DNA from: Lentzea pudingi
Lineage (GTDB): Bacteria > Actinomycetota > Actinomycetes > Mycobacteriales > Pseudonocardiaceae
DNA length: 64,000 nt
NCBI RefSeq assembly: GCF_014646255.1
Contig: NZ_BMNC01000012.1
Location: forward strand, 124,001 to 188,000
Direction: 5' to 3'
This document shows positions 8,182-16,664 of the stretch, piece after piece. The translations under genes and the position numbers were made by a program. Numbering within the stretch: the stretch's first letter is position 1; every line of letters starts with the position of its first letter. The notes under the pieces are model-generated. The model made no database searches. It was not told where the DNA came from and saw nothing but the letters and a program-made list of their open reading frames with translations.

Positions 8182-10101
8182 ATGCCACGCCGTATCAACG
8201 CGCTCGCGACCTGGCTCCTCCAACTCGGGCCGGACGAGGTGGCCGCGATCCTCCTGCACCGCCGCGACGTCGCGGACCGCTACATCCGCACGCTGAAGGA
8301 CCTCGCGACACAGCTGACCGACTCCGACTCGGTGCACGCCGCCGAGGACTCGCTGGACCAGGGCGCGCTCGACGTGCTCGGGACGATCGTCGCGCAGGGC
8401 AACACCGGCACGATCGACACGGTGTGCGCCGAACTGCGGTGCTCCGTCGGCGACTTCGAACGGGCTTTCGGTGAGCTGAAGCAACGGGCGCTGGCCTGGC
8501 CGGAGGGCCCGCGGCTCGTCGCGGTGAACTCGGTGCGGGCGACCGGGGCGACGCAGGGGCAGCTGACGTTGCGGCCGAAGACGCCCGGACGGCGGCGGGC
8601 GTCCGCGATCTCGCCGATCGTGGCCGCCATGTCCACTGTGGACGGTGTGGCGCGGCTGCTGGCGCACTGCGAGCAGGACAACTTCGACGCCCGCTACACC
8701 GGTGGCGTGGCGACCGTGGAGATCCGGCGGGTCGCACGGGCGTTGCGGGTCGCGGACGGGGTGCTGCGGCTCTGGCTGGAGCTCGCTGCCGAGGCCCAGC
8801 TGCTCGGCGTGGAACGGTCCCGGCTGCTGCCGACCAGGCAGGCCGACGCGTGGCTCGACTCGCAGCCGGGTCAGCGGCTGTCCGCGCTGCTCGCGGCGTG
8901 GCGGCGGATGGACTGGCGGCCGGAGCCGGACCTGGCGCGGGCCGCGTTGCGCGACTACACGGGCGCGGCCGGGCTGGTGCTGCGGCGGAGCGCGCTGGAG
9001 CGGTTCTCCGCGGAGGAGGCCTTCACCAGCACCGCCGAACTGGTCGAGGACCTCGCCTGGGAACGTCCCGGCGTGCACGACGTGCGGGCGACGGCGGCGG
9101 TGATCGGCGAGATGGAGTCGCTGGGCCTGGTGGCCGGCGGCGCGCTCACGCCGTTAGGGGTGGCGGTGCGGCACGACGGTGACGTCGACGCCGCCGCGGA
9201 CGAGCTGATGCCGCCGGCGACGGAGAAGGCCGCGTTCCAGACGGACATGACCGCGGTGGTGAACGGGCTGCCGTCGCCGGAGCTGAGCGCGACGCTGAAC
9301 CTGGTGGCGGACCTGGAGGACAACGACGCGGCACGGGTGTGGCGGCTGTCCGCCGGGTCGGTGCGGCGAGCCCTGGACTCGGGGCTGTCCGCCGACGAGG
9401 TGCTCGCGAAGCTGGACGCCGTGTCGGAGGCCGCGCTGCCGCAGGTGATCGAGTACCAGGTGCGGGACGTGGCGCGGCGGCACGGGCAGCTGACGGTGAC
9501 GGACGTGGCGAGCTGCGTGCGGGCCACGGATCCGTTGCTGCTGCAGGAGATCGCGAAGTCGAAGCGGCTCGGTTCGCTGAAGCTGAGGTTCCTCGCGCCG
9601 ACCGTGCTCGCGTCGGCCCAGCCGATGGCCGAGACGCTCACGGCGTTGCGCCGGTGCGGGTACGCGCCGACCGGCCTGGACGGCGGTGACAAGTCCATTG
9701 TGGAGACTGTCGGCCGACTGCGGGCGTCCGCCCGGGGTGAGCGGCGCTCCGAACGCTGGTGGCGGACCGAGATGGACGACCTGGAGCTGACGCAGCTCGC
9801 CGTCCGGCTGGTGGAGCAGGAACGGCCGAGCGCCGGCCGCGGCACCCCGCGGGCCAACGCGGCGCGGATGTTGCGCGACCAGAACGTCTTCCTGCGCGAC
9901 GAGGAGGTGGTGCTGCTGTCGTCGGCGCTGGTCGACGGGAGCCGCGTCGAGATCAAGTACGCGAGCGGGCCGCGCCGGACCGAGACGCACCTGATCGTGC
10001 CGACCAAGCACCTCGAAGGGGTGCTGAGCGCGGACTGCGAGGACGGCACGGGCAGGGAGTTCGACATCGGGCACGTCCGCAAGGTCGCCCTGCCCGAATG
10101 A
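8182..10101 (+). CDS. Helicase-associated-domain protein (XPB/Ssl2 N-terminal-like)
   Basis: A 639-residue protein that resembles the actinobacterial helicase-associated-domain family (Rv0862c-like, with homology to XPB/Ssl2 non-catalytic regions). It has no Walker motifs, so it is not itself a helicase. It starts with MPRRINALATWLLQLGPDEVAAILLHRRDVA and continues as long helical segments (about 30-450). A middle block has HGQLTVTDVASCVRATDPLLLQEIA. The C-terminal strand-rich region is VEIKYASGPRRTETHLIVPTKHLEGVL...REFDIGHVRKVALPE, which is WYL-like. In mycobacteria the gene sits beside an XPB helicase; no such helicase is in this window. The next gene, encoding a NACHT protein, starts 80 bp downstream on the same strand. 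Confidence 0.7.
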   Translation: MPRRINALATWLLQLGPDEVAAILLHRRDVADRYIRTLKDLATQLTDSDSVHAAEDSLDQGALDVLGTIVAQGNTGTIDTVCAELRCSVGDFERAFGELKQRALAWPEGPRLVAVNSVRATGATQGQLTLRPKTPGRRRASAISPIVAAMSTVDGVARLLAHCEQDNFDARYTGGVATVEIRRVARALRVADGVLRLWLELAAEAQLLGVERSRLLPTRQADAWLDSQPGQRLSALLAAWRRMDWRPEPDLARAALRDYTGAAGLVLRRSALERFSAEEAFTSTAELVEDLAWERPGVHDVRATAAVIGEMESLGLVAGGALTPLGVAVRHDGDVDAAADELMPPATEKAAFQTDMTAVVNGLPSPELSATLNLVADLEDNDAARVWRLSAGSVRRALDSGLSADEVLAKLDAVSEAALPQVIEYQVRDVARRHGQLTVTDVASCVRATDPLLLQEIAKSKRLGSLKLRFLAPTVLASAQPMAETLTALRRCGYAPTGLDGGDKSIVETVGRLRASARGERRSERWWRTEMDDLELTQLAVRLVEQERPSAGRGTPRANAARMLRDQNVFLRDEEVVLLSSALVDGSRVEIKYASGPRRTETHLIVPTKHLEGVLSADCEDGTGREFDIGHVRKVALPE

Positions 10102-10160
10102 CGCTGCCCGAGTGGCACGGCCCGGATGAACAGCTGGTGAAGTACCGCGGCGGCCGGTGA
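10098..10160 (+). CDS. Possible 20-residue micro-ORF linking the helicase-like and NACHT genes
   Basis: An ATG at 10098 overlaps the preceding stop (ATGA) and opens a 20-codon frame, MTLPEWHGPDEQLVKYRGGR, ending 21 bp before the NACHT start. The overlap is the form usually seen for translational coupling. Its length is too short to judge by coding statistics, so this could be chance. If real it may simply carry ribosomes towards the NACHT start. Confidence 0.25.
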   Translation: MTLPEWHGPDEQLVKYRGGR

Positions 10161-10181
10161 TCACGTGCTGATACTGGAGGT

Positions 10182-13046
10182 GTGGCCGACCCGTTTTCCG
10201 CCGGACTGCTGATGGTGCTGGAGACCGTGCTGGAGCGCGTGCTGCTCGGTCTCTTCGACGTGGTGCACAAGGGTGCCAGGGACAAGAAGCGCCAGCGCGA
10301 GCTGACCAGACCGGGACCGCTGGTGGAGCGGGTCAGCGCGGAGCTCGCGCGCGGTGAGCTGAGCACCGTCGAGGAGCACGAGTGGCAGGCCGCCGTGGAC
10401 GCGGTGCGCGAGTCCATCGAGGCCGCGCTGCCGTTGCGTCCGGACGAGGCGCTGCGGATCATGCTGACGCCTGAGTCGTTGCGCGCCCACGTGCTGTCCA
10501 GGTCGGTGGCGATCCGGCGGGCGGCGGGGCTGTCCGACCAGGCGACGGCGGTCTACGACGCGTTGTTGCTGAGGGTGTGCGTCGCGGTCGTGGAACTGGT
10601 GTGGTCGCAGCCGGAGTACGCGCGGCGGCTCGCCGTCGAGACGTTCCGGATGGGCCGGGCGACCGCCGACGCCGTGGCGCGGCTCGCGGACCAGCAGCAG
10701 CTGGCGCTGACGGCGTCGCACCGGGACTTCGAGGACCGGTACGCGGACCAGGTCGCGCACGCGCTGGGCGGGCTGGAGCTGTTCGGGGTCTCGCGCGGCC
10801 GGGCACCGCGGCGGCAGTCGTTCGACACGTCGTACGTGTCGCTGGCGGTGGCGCGGGTCGGTGACACCGACGAGCTGACCGGGGCCGGGCTGCCGGTGGC
10901 GGCGGCGCTCGCGGACACGCACCGGGTGCTGATCAGGGGCGGCGCGGGCGCGGGCAAGACGACGTTCCTGCGCTGGCTCGCGATGAACTCGCTGGGCCAG
11001 ACGCGGACCTCGGGCAACGAATGGCTCGGGCTGGTGCCGTTCTTCGTGCCGTTGCGGCAGTACTCGACGCTGCCGAAGCCGGAGGAGTTCATCTCACCGA
11101 CGGCGTCGATGATCGAGGAGGAGAAGCCTGCCGGGTGGGTCACCGCGCGACTGCGGGAAGGGCGCGCGCTCGTGCTCGTCGACGGCGTGGACGAGCTGGT
11201 GCAGGAACGGCGGGCCGAGGCCCGGCTGTGGCTCGAGCAGCTGGTCAACGCCTATCCCGAGGCCCGGTACGCGATCACGACCAGGCCTGCGGCGGTGCCG
11301 GAGGACTGGCTGGAGGACCTGGACTTCGCCGCGTTCGACCTGTTGCCGTTGAGCGACAAGGGCGTGCGCGACTTCGTGGAGGCCTGGCACACCGCCGCCC
11401 TCGACGAGCCGGGGCTCACGCGGGACGCGCGGGTGTGGCTCACCGACTGCGAGGCACGGCTGGTGACGACGCTCGCGAAGCGACCCGACCTGCGGCGGCT
11501 GGCGTCGAGTCCGTTGCTGGCAGGGCTGTTGTGCGCGTTGCACCAGGACCGGAACATGCACCTGCCGCGTGACCGGCGCTCGTTGTACGAGGCAGCGCTG
11601 GACCTGCTGCTGGTGCGCTGGGACGAGGACCGCGGGCTCGCGCTGCCGTCGTTCTCCAAGGAGGAACAACTCGTTCTGCTGCAACGGTTCGCGTACTCGC
11701 TGGTGCGCAACCGCGAGCTGATGGTGCCGCGTGAGGAGGCCGTGCACCGGCTCGGGAACGCGATGCGCGGGCTGCGGTCGCACGACATCGACCCCGACGA
11801 GGCGATGCAGCGGTTGCTGGAACGGGCCGGGCTGCTGCGGGAAGCAGGCAACGAGCGCGTGCAGTTCGTGCACCGGACGTTCCGCGACTACCTGGCGGCC
11901 AAGGAGGTCGTGGACGCGGGCGACCTGAACCTGTTGGTGGACAGGGCACATCTGGACGAGTGGCACGACGTCGTGGTGATGGCGGTCGCCCACGCCCGGC
12001 CGCGCGAACGGGCCCGCGTGCTGATGGACCTGCTGGCGGGCAACGACGACACCCGCAAGGACGAGCGCGGACGGGACAGGCTGCGGCTGCTCGCGCTGGC
12101 GTGCCTCGACCAGGCCGACGTGATCGAACCGGAGGCCGCACGCGCCCAGGTGACGGCGGCGGCCGCGTCGTTGATCCCGCCGACGAGCTTCGCGCACGCC
12201 GACGCGCTGTCCGAGGCCGGGTCGTTCGTGGTCGACCTGCTGCCCGGCCCGGAGGCGTCGGCGGAGGCCGCGTACATCGTGCGGACGCTGGCGAACATCG
12301 GCGGCGAGGGCGCGTGGGAACGGATCGCGGAGTTCGTGGCCGTGGACCACGCGATGGTCATCGACGAACTGCTGCGGGCGTGGCGGAACACGCCGGACGC
12401 GGAGAAGTACGCGCGTTCCGTGCTGTCCAAAGTGGATTTCGGTGATCGGCGGGTGGACGTCCGCGGGTGGCACCGGATCCAGTTCATCATGCACCTGGAG
12501 AAGCTGCGGTACGTGCGGTGCATCGGCAACATCAACCCGCTCGACCCGTTGGGCGCCATGCCGTCGTTGCACCGGCTGGAACTGTGGCAGAACGAGGTGA
12601 TGCGCGACCTCTCGCCGCTGACGCTGTCACGTTCGCTGAAAGAGCTGCACCTGAGCAGGTGCCGTCCGCTCGGGCGGATCGACCTGGCGCCGGTGAAGGA
12701 CCTGGACGAGCTGCACCTGCACTTCAGCCGGGTCGACCTCGCGTCCCTGGAGGGCGGCTCGGTGCGGCGCTTGCAGCTCCGCGACTCGGCCACCGACGTG
12801 GGACTCGACGCGCTGCCCTCGTTGCCCGCACTGCGGGAGCTGGCGATCGATCACCGCCCGCCCTACCCGCTGGCGGGGCTTGCGCGGTGGCCGACCATCA
12901 CGACGCTGGAGGTGTTCGGGGTGCCGGCCGCGGACGACCTGCGCCCGCTGCCCTCACTCGAACACCTCGTGGTGCACCAACCGGAATCGCTCGCCCGGCT
13001 GGAAGAACTGCGTCAGGCCCTGCCTGGGCTGACCGTCACCAGTTGA
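10182..13046 (+). CDS. NACHT-domain NLR-like NTPase with C-terminal leucine-rich repeats
   Basis: A 954-residue STAND ATPase. Residues about 1-240 are helical, in the place of a NACHT N-terminal helical (NNH-type) domain. Walker A is IRGGAGAGKTTFLRW (about 250-264), Walker B is RALVLVDGVDEL (about 327-338), and a sensor-like YAITTRPA lies near 365. Helical winged-helix/HD-like segments follow, including FVHRTFRDYLAAKEVV, which is typical of NACHT proteins. From about residue 790 the sequence reads as leucine-rich repeats (LHRLELWQNEVM, LKELHLSRCRPL, LDELHLHFSRVDL, LRELAIDH). Bacterial NACHT proteins of this build include anti-phage NLR-like proteins; defence here is inference. The GTG start at 10182 has GGAGG only one base away, an unusually short spacing; an ATG at 10212 is the alternative. 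Its 3' end overlaps the convergent endonuclease gene by 11 bp. Confidence 0.88.
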   Translation: MADPFSAGLLMVLETVLERVLLGLFDVVHKGARDKKRQRELTRPGPLVERVSAELARGELSTVEEHEWQAAVDAVRESIEAALPLRPDEALRIMLTPESLRAHVLSRSVAIRRAAGLSDQATAVYDALLLRVCVAVVELVWSQPEYARRLAVETFRMGRATADAVARLADQQQLALTASHRDFEDRYADQVAHALGGLELFGVSRGRAPRRQSFDTSYVSLAVARVGDTDELTGAGLPVAAALADTHRVLIRGGAGAGKTTFLRWLAMNSLGQTRTSGNEWLGLVPFFVPLRQYSTLPKPEEFISPTASMIEEEKPAGWVTARLREGRALVLVDGVDELVQERRAEARLWLEQLVNAYPEARYAITTRPAAVPEDWLEDLDFAAFDLLPLSDKGVRDFVEAWHTAALDEPGLTRDARVWLTDCEARLVTTLAKRPDLRRLASSPLLAGLLCALHQDRNMHLPRDRRSLYEAALDLLLVRWDEDRGLALPSFSKEEQLVLLQRFAYSLVRNRELMVPREEAVHRLGNAMRGLRSHDIDPDEAMQRLLERAGLLREAGNERVQFVHRTFRDYLAAKEVVDAGDLNLLVDRAHLDEWHDVVVMAVAHARPRERARVLMDLLAGNDDTRKDERGRDRLRLLALACLDQADVIEPEAARAQVTAAAASLIPPTSFAHADALSEAGSFVVDLLPGPEASAEAAYIVRTLANIGGEGAWERIAEFVAVDHAMVIDELLRAWRNTPDAEKYARSVLSKVDFGDRRVDVRGWHRIQFIMHLEKLRYVRCIGNINPLDPLGAMPSLHRLELWQNEVMRDLSPLTLSRSLKELHLSRCRPLGRIDLAPVKDLDELHLHFSRVDLASLEGGSVRRLQLRDSATDVGLDALPSLPALRELAIDHRPPYPLAGLARWPTITTLEVFGVPAADDLRPLPSLEHLVVHQPESLARLEELRQALPGLTVTS

Positions 13047-13848
13047 TGTCGTCGAGGCTGTCGAGCGGCCTGCGCTCCGTCTCCTCCAGCAGCTGCACCG
13101 ACGCCGTGTCCGCGGCGTGCAGCTCGGCGGGGAAGGTGAAGCTCACCCGCTTCTCGATCTCGGTCAGCGACACCTGGAACACGCGGAACTCGTCCAGGTC
13201 GAGGGCCTCGGCCAGGACGATGTTCTGGGTGAGCAGGAACGCGCTGCAGCGCAGTTCGCCGTCCACCACGAACGCGATCGCCTTGTAGAACTCGCGCGGG
13301 ATCGCGACGCCGCGGAACACCCTGTCGTCGACGTTGAAGACCGGACCGCCGTAGACGCTGACCTTGAGGTTGTCGACGTCGACGTCCGCGAGCACCGCGT
13401 CCTCGAGCCGGCCCCAGAGACCTTCCTTGGTGCTCTGGTTGAAGTCGTCCATCTGCGGCGTGATGTTCGTGAAGAAGAACGAGTCTTTGTTCGCCTTCTG
13501 CGCCTCGGCCTTCGGGCCCCAGCACAGGTCGGCGCGGCGGGCGAGGTGGCCGCGGTCGAGCCGGTTGTCGCGGTAGAGCTCGTCGCCGGTCTGGAACTCG
13601 GCCGGGATGCGCTCGTCCTTGACGAACGGGATGCCGGTGCGGCTCAGCGCCTTCATCTCGCCGCCGTCGATGTTCCACGCGACCCAGCTCGCGAACTTGC
13701 GCGACTTGCTCATCGCGAGCGAGAAGTGCGTGTAGTCGATCGTGGCCGAACCGTCGAGCTCGACCGCGTCGGCCGCTCCCGACTCGGTCAGGACGGGCAT
13801 CCCGGCAGCGGTGCCGAGGAACTTCGCGTCGAATCCCGCACTGGTCAT
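13036..13848 (-). CDS. DNA/RNA non-specific endonuclease (NUC family)
   Basis: A 270-residue beta-beta-alpha metal nuclease of the NUC/EndoG family. The catalytic motif is LDRGHLARRADL, with His about residue 101 acting as general base. The metal-binding region FFFTNITPQMDDFNQ follows about 25 residues later, and a third block is VSVYGGPVFNVDDRVFRGVAIPREFYKAIAF. Unlike secreted relatives, the N-terminus (MTSAGFDAKFLGTAAG) has no signal peptide, so an active enzyme would be cytoplasmic unless exported another way. The ATG at 13848 has an AGGGGGCGAC ribosome-binding site. It converges on the NACHT gene with an 11-bp overlap. No inhibitor gene is recognisable beside it. Confidence 0.87.
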   Translation of the reverse strand: MTSAGFDAKFLGTAAGMPVLTESGAADAVELDGSATIDYTHFSLAMSKSRKFASWVAWNIDGGEMKALSRTGIPFVKDERIPAEFQTGDELYRDNRLDRGHLARRADLCWGPKAEAQKANKDSFFFTNITPQMDDFNQSTKEGLWGRLEDAVLADVDVDNLKVSVYGGPVFNVDDRVFRGVAIPREFYKAIAFVVDGELRCSAFLLTQNIVLAEALDLDEFRVFQVSLTEIEKRVSFTFPAELHAADTASVQLLEETERRPLDSLDDINW

Positions 13849-13949
13849 GGTGTCGCCCCCTACTGGTTCACCTGCAGGGTCGACATCTTCCACTGGGCCG
13901 TTAGCCGCACACACCCGAACAGCCCAGTGTTCACCGGCCGGACGGGAAA

Positions 13950-13976
13950 GCGCCGCGACCCCCAAGGCCGCGGCGC
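13950..13976 (-). terminator. Hairpin terminator of the SulP transporter gene
   Basis: A perfect 8-bp inverted repeat (GCGCCGCG, 11-nt loop, CGCGGCGC) begins 7 nt past the SulP stop codon and is followed on the minus strand by TTTCCC. It separates the SulP/carbonic anhydrase unit from the endonuclease gene. Confidence 0.55.
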
Positions 13977-13982
13977 CGTCCC

Positions 13983-15311
13983 CTATCGGCCGACGAGATC
14001 GACGGTCTTGCCCGCCTTGCGCGACTCGTCCACCCACTGGTCGATCGCCTGCCCGCAGGCCTGGTCGAGGTGCCGGACCCCGCTCAGGTCCATCCGGACG
14101 TGCTCGCGGTCGACGCGGTCGAGTTCCTCCAGCAGCACGGGCAGCCGCAGGAAGGTCGCGTTGCCGCGCAACGCCACGCCCTCCGGCGTCACGGTGACCT
14201 GCAGCCTCGACACGTCCCAGGCCGTCTTGACGACCGCGGCCAGCAGACCGGCCACGGTGCCGGTCAGGAGGTCGGTCGCCACGATGAGACCGGCCGTGAG
14301 GACGAAGACGAAGCTCTCGGCCCTGTCGGTGCGCCACAACGTGACGACCTCGCGCAGGCCCAGCAGCTTCCACCCCGCGTGCACCAGGACCGCCGCGAGC
14401 ACGGCGACCGGGATGAGTGTCAGCAGCCCGGGCAGCAGCACCACGAACAGCAGCAGCCACACGCCGTGCAGCACCCTGGACGCCTTCGTCCGGGCGCCGG
14501 CGGACACGTTGGCCGAGCTGCGCACGATCACCGCCGTCATCGGCAACGCGCCGAGCAGACCGCAGATCGTGTTGCCCACGCCCTGCGCGACCAGCTCCTT
14601 GTTGTACTGCGTGCGCGGGCCGGAGTGCATTCGGTCCACGGCGGCGGCGCTGAACATCGACTCCGCGGAGGCGACGAGGGCGAACACCACCGCGGTGCCG
14701 ATGACCCCCGTGTTCAGCAACGAGAAGTCGGGCAGGTGCACGTCCGCCGACAACGTGCCGACCGTGATGCGGTCGACCGAGGACGCGAACACCGCCGCGA
14801 ACCCGGTGCAGACGACCACGCCGACGAGGATGCCGGGCACCACGCGCATCGGCGTGCGCTGCCAGAGCAACATGATCAGCACGGTGAGCAGGCCGAGCGC
14901 CAACGCGATCGGCGAGACCAGCAGGTGCCTGAGCTGACCGAAGATCAGCACGAGGCCGATGCCCGCGAGCATGCCCTGCACCACGGACGGCGAGATCGCG
15001 CGGAACCACCGCCCGCACCTCGCCAAGCCCAATGCCACCTGCAACAGGCCCGCGCCGAGCACGATCACGCCCAGCGCCTGGATCCCATGCCTGCCGACGG
15101 CATCCGCCACCAGCACCGTCAGCCCGGCGGCCGGTCCGCTCACCTGCATCGTGCTGCCCGGCAGCAGGCCGACGACGATGCCGCCGACCACGCCGGTCAC
15201 GATGCCGAGTTCGGCCGGCACCCCGGACGCCACCGCCACGCCCACGCACAGCGGCAGCGCCACGAGGAACACGACGACCGATGCGCCGAGATCGGTCCAG
15301 TACTTCTTCAT
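13983..15311 (-). CDS. SulP family anion transporter (likely bicarbonate)
   Basis: A 442-residue SulP/SLC26-type transporter. The N-terminal core has KKYWTDLGASVVVFLVALPLCVGVA and GLLPGSTMQVSGPAAGL in the first helices. About ten further membrane segments follow (for example VFALVASAESMFSAAAVDRM and LLGALPMTAVIVRSSANVSAGA). The protein ends in a short STAS-like domain (VTVTPEGVALRGNATFL...VRMDLSGVRHLDQACGQAI). It lies just downstream of a beta-carbonic anhydrase gene on the same strand, 13 bp away. SulP-carbonic anhydrase pairs are commonly read as bicarbonate uptake or CO2 retention, an inference here. The ATG at 15311 begins the conserved N-terminus; the frame is open further upstream into the carbonic anhydrase gene. 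Confidence 0.88.
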   Translation of the reverse strand: MKKYWTDLGASVVVFLVALPLCVGVAVASGVPAELGIVTGVVGGIVVGLLPGSTMQVSGPAAGLTVLVADAVGRHGIQALGVIVLGAGLLQVALGLARCGRWFRAISPSVVQGMLAGIGLVLIFGQLRHLLVSPIALALGLLTVLIMLLWQRTPMRVVPGILVGVVVCTGFAAVFASSVDRITVGTLSADVHLPDFSLLNTGVIGTAVVFALVASAESMFSAAAVDRMHSGPRTQYNKELVAQGVGNTICGLLGALPMTAVIVRSSANVSAGARTKASRVLHGVWLLLFVVLLPGLLTLIPVAVLAAVLVHAGWKLLGLREVVTLWRTDRAESFVFVLTAGLIVATDLLTGTVAGLLAAVVKTAWDVSRLQVTVTPEGVALRGNATFLRLPVLLEELDRVDREHVRMDLSGVRHLDQACGQAIDQWVDESRKAGKTVDLVGR

Positions 15312-15324
15312 CACGTCGGAACCC

Positions 15325-15897
15325 CTACAGCGGAAGGAAGGCGTGCTCGGCACACGCGGAGACCTCGCCGGTCTCGATGTCGTAGAACCAGCCGTGGACG
15401 CGCAACGAACCCGAGGCGACCTTCTCGGCCACGAACGGGTACGCCAGCAGGATCTCCAGCTGGGCGCGCACGTGCTCCTGACCTTCCGGGCGCATCGCGG
15501 GACCGGACGCCTCGCGCGGTTGCCCGGGACGCAACCAGCCGCGCATCGCGGGCAGGTGGTCGATGCCGCCGCCGTTCAGCGCGCCGACCGCACCGCAGTG
15601 CGAGTGGCCGCAGACGACGATCTCGCTGACACCGAGTTGCAGCACGGCGAACTCGATCGTGGCCATCTCGCTGGACGGCGCGGCCAGCGAATAGGGCGGG
15701 ATCACGTTGCCCGCGGTGCGGAGTTCGAACAACGAACCGGGCTCGGCGCCCGTGATCGCGGCCGTCACGATGCGCGAATCCGCGCACGTGATGAACATCG
15801 TCGTGGGTTGCTGGCCCGCGGCGAGCTTGCGGCCGAGCGCGCGGGAACGCGACGCGGCGTGTGCGCGGGCATGCTGAACAAAGCGATGGAAGTCCAT
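15325..15897 (-). CDS. Beta-class carbonic anhydrase
   Basis: Interconverts CO2 and bicarbonate using one zinc per subunit. The 190-residue protein shows the two zinc-ligand motifs of the beta class: CADSR near residue 38 (Cys plus the Asp-Arg dyad) and CGHSHCGA near residue 96 (His and Cys). The flanking conserved segments FELRTAGNVIPPY and SEMATIEFAVLQLGVSEIVVCGH are present. It is the first gene of a two-gene unit with the SulP transporter, 13 bp downstream of its stop. That order suggests the enzyme works on the transported bicarbonate. The ATG at 15897 fits the family start. Confidence 0.93.
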   Translation of the reverse strand: MDFHRFVQHARAHAASRSRALGRKLAAGQQPTTMFITCADSRIVTAAITGAEPGSLFELRTAGNVIPPYSLAAPSSEMATIEFAVLQLGVSEIVVCGHSHCGAVGALNGGGIDHLPAMRGWLRPGQPREASGPAMRPEGQEHVRAQLEILLAYPFVAEKVASGSLRVHGWFYDIETGEVSACAEHAFLPL

Positions 15898-15956
15898 GGG
15901 AATCCCTCACTGCTGGAGAAAAAGGTGTTCGGTTTCGATCGGGGAGAGAGGACCGA

Positions 15957-16274
15957 TCAGTTGCGGAACACCTGCAACGCAGGAGGTGTTCGCCAGACCA
16001 GTATCGGTTCGGCGTTGGACACGAGACCGAGAGCGGGCGGAACGGCACGCGGCAGGAGCACCGTGACGAAGGACGGAGCTGCCACCCTGGAAGTGCGGTC
16101 GACAGAGGTGACCAGCAGGCGCAGCCGCGTCGTCTCGCGCTCCTCGCGGGGCGCCTCCTCCTTGGGAGCCGACGTTTTCGACTTCGGTGGCGGTGCACCG
16201 ATCGACGCCGTCGACACCGCCGGGGTGAGCACGGCGCACAGGGCGACGATGACAGCGAGAAGAACGCTGCGCAT
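15957..16274 (-). CDS. Small secreted hypothetical protein
   Basis: A 105-residue protein of unknown function. A clear signal peptide occupies about residues 1-24 (RSVLLAVIVALCAVLTPAVSTA). A Pro/Lys/Glu-rich linker (PPPKSKTSAPKEEAPREERE) and a hydrophobic, Val/Leu-rich C-terminal half with no Cys follow. The ATG at 16274 has GGGGGTG at good spacing; a GTG two codons earlier is possible. It lies 59 bp upstream of the carbonic anhydrase gene on the same strand and may share its transcript. I recognise no family. Confidence 0.55.
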   Translation of the reverse strand: MRSVLLAVIVALCAVLTPAVSTASIGAPPPKSKTSAPKEEAPREERETTRLRLLVTSVDRTSRVAAPSFVTVLLPRAVPPALGLVSNAEPILVWRTPPALQVFRN

Positions 16275-16664
16275 GCTCACACCCCCAACCGAGTCGATCT
16301 ACAGCTATCAGTTTCGCCCGAAATGGACAACTTGCGCGATATACGAGACTGGATTCGCCCGCACCACACACAAATTTCACCCGAAAGGGTTTCTGGTCTC
16401 ACGGAACGACAACCATGCACAGAGTGATCGCCGCGCGGTCGGGTTATGCCATCAGTGGACATCCAGATCGGCGATCCATAGCCGACCGATACGATCCGTG
16501 ACGGAATGCCCAATGAGGCTCTCTTGGCGAGTGAGTTCGTCAGCCGCAGTGTGCGAAATGTGGCATTCGCAACACATATCTATTCGCGACGCTGGGTGGG
16601 CGCGTGATTTTTCCTGAAGTTCACCCCGGCGACAGGATTCAAGTCGCGAAGTGTGGGAAAGACG
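16275..16664. other. AT-richer intergenic region with three short direct repeats
   Basis: About 390 bp without a credible gene; a 78-codon minus-strand frame here is short and lacks family features. The region holds three similar elements in 76 bp: TTTCGCCCGAAA (16312-16323, itself a palindrome), ATTCGCCCG (16353-16361) and TTTCACCCGAAAG (16375-16387). They lie upstream of the small secreted protein gene, in the position expected for operators. Confidence 0.4.

Noticed and set aside
13036-15249. A 737-codon frame joining the endonuclease with sequence upstream
   Set aside because: The part above 13848 is Arg/Gly-rich antisense-like sequence lying within the SulP gene in another frame; the endonuclease has its own ATG and ribosome-binding site.
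16277-16513. A 78-codon minus-strand frame upstream of the small secreted gene
   Set aside because: Poor codon bias for this genome, no ribosome-binding site, and it covers the repeated operator-like elements.
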